The translations under genes and the position numbers were made by a program. Positions 23,031 to 23,056 of a DNA stretch of 23,056 bases are shown piece after piece; positions within the stretch are counted from its first letter, which is position 1; each line of letters opens with the position of its first letter. Under the pieces are notes generated by a model. It was not told the origin of the DNA and searched no databases. It saw nothing but the letters and a program-made list of their open reading frames with translations. The stretch is from UBA1181 sp045601045 (lineage in GTDB: Bacteria > Bacteroidota > Bacteroidia > Bacteroidales > Paludibacteraceae), in the NCBI GenBank assembly GCA_045601045.1, contig JAZRZA010000053.1:1-23056 (forward strand). Direction: 5' to 3'.

Positions 23031-23056
23031 AGGGTACGAAAAAATAAAGAAATGAA

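Larger units (their letters stand above)
22674..23056. other. Non-coding region before the right-edge gene
   Basis: No gene is supported in this AT-rich 380-nt stretch. It holds a possible plus-strand -7 box (22791-22798), a weak 5-bp hairpin followed by T6 near 22840-22860, a short GAGAGA/TCTCTC hairpin (22949-22969), and a good promoter at 23000-23030. An ATG at 23052-23054, with AAAGA just upstream, is probably the start of a plus-strand gene that continues beyond the window. I see no strong terminator for ridA here. Confidence 0.55.

Overview
The window reads as chromosome from a member of the Bacteroidota, most likely order Bacteroidales. The evidence is the fused SecDF, the long three-domain IspG, the sigma-54 regulator/lptE/TPR/secG gene order, BspA-type leucine-rich repeats, and repeated promoter boxes of the form TAnnTTTG with a TTG/TTTG element 19-21 nt upstream. 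All genes but one lie on the minus strand. I see no tRNA, rRNA, IS element, prophage or CRISPR.

Layout, left to right. 1-364 has no gene but holds a perfect 14-bp hairpin. 365-1351 encodes a glycan-binding-type lipoprotein with its own promoter. 1494-2399 (outer-membrane beta-barrel type) and 2417-11326 (a 2969-residue secreted repeat protein) are separated by 17 nt and look co-transcribed, giant gene first. 11555-12301 is fabG and 12360-14129 ispG, ending in a hairpin terminator at 11497-11530. 14279-17326 is a fused secDF. 17564-18145 (lemA) and 18219-19130 (TPM/YgcG-like) form a two-gene operon. 19259-22196 is a four-gene operon: sigma-54 activator, lptE, TPR-like protein and secG. ridA (22296-22673) is divergent on the plus strand. 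22674-23056 is non-coding leader for a gene starting at the right edge.

Most of the right half is housekeeping: fatty-acid elongation, isoprenoid synthesis, Sec translocation, LPS transport and imine detoxification. The unusual part is the giant surface protein. It has a signal peptide, BspA-like LRRs, four InlB-B-like repeats, ten Cys-containing modules of about 49 residues, a HYR-like insert, 26 more modules, two Ig-like domains and a C-terminal domain resembling a divergent type IX sorting signal.

Two internal patterns stand out. First, in the 26-module block all eight missing cysteines are explained if the first Cys of module n pairs with the second Cys of module n+1, which would make a disulfide daisy chain. 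Second, the GCDS signature supplies a Bacteroidetes O-glycosylation sequon, D-S-(V/I/L/T/M), in 34 of 36 modules, and it is kept even where the cysteine is lost. Together they suggest a long, cross-linked, glycosylated surface stalk. Part of it is encoded by an exact-period 147-bp tandem array that should be prone to length change. These are inferences from one sequence.
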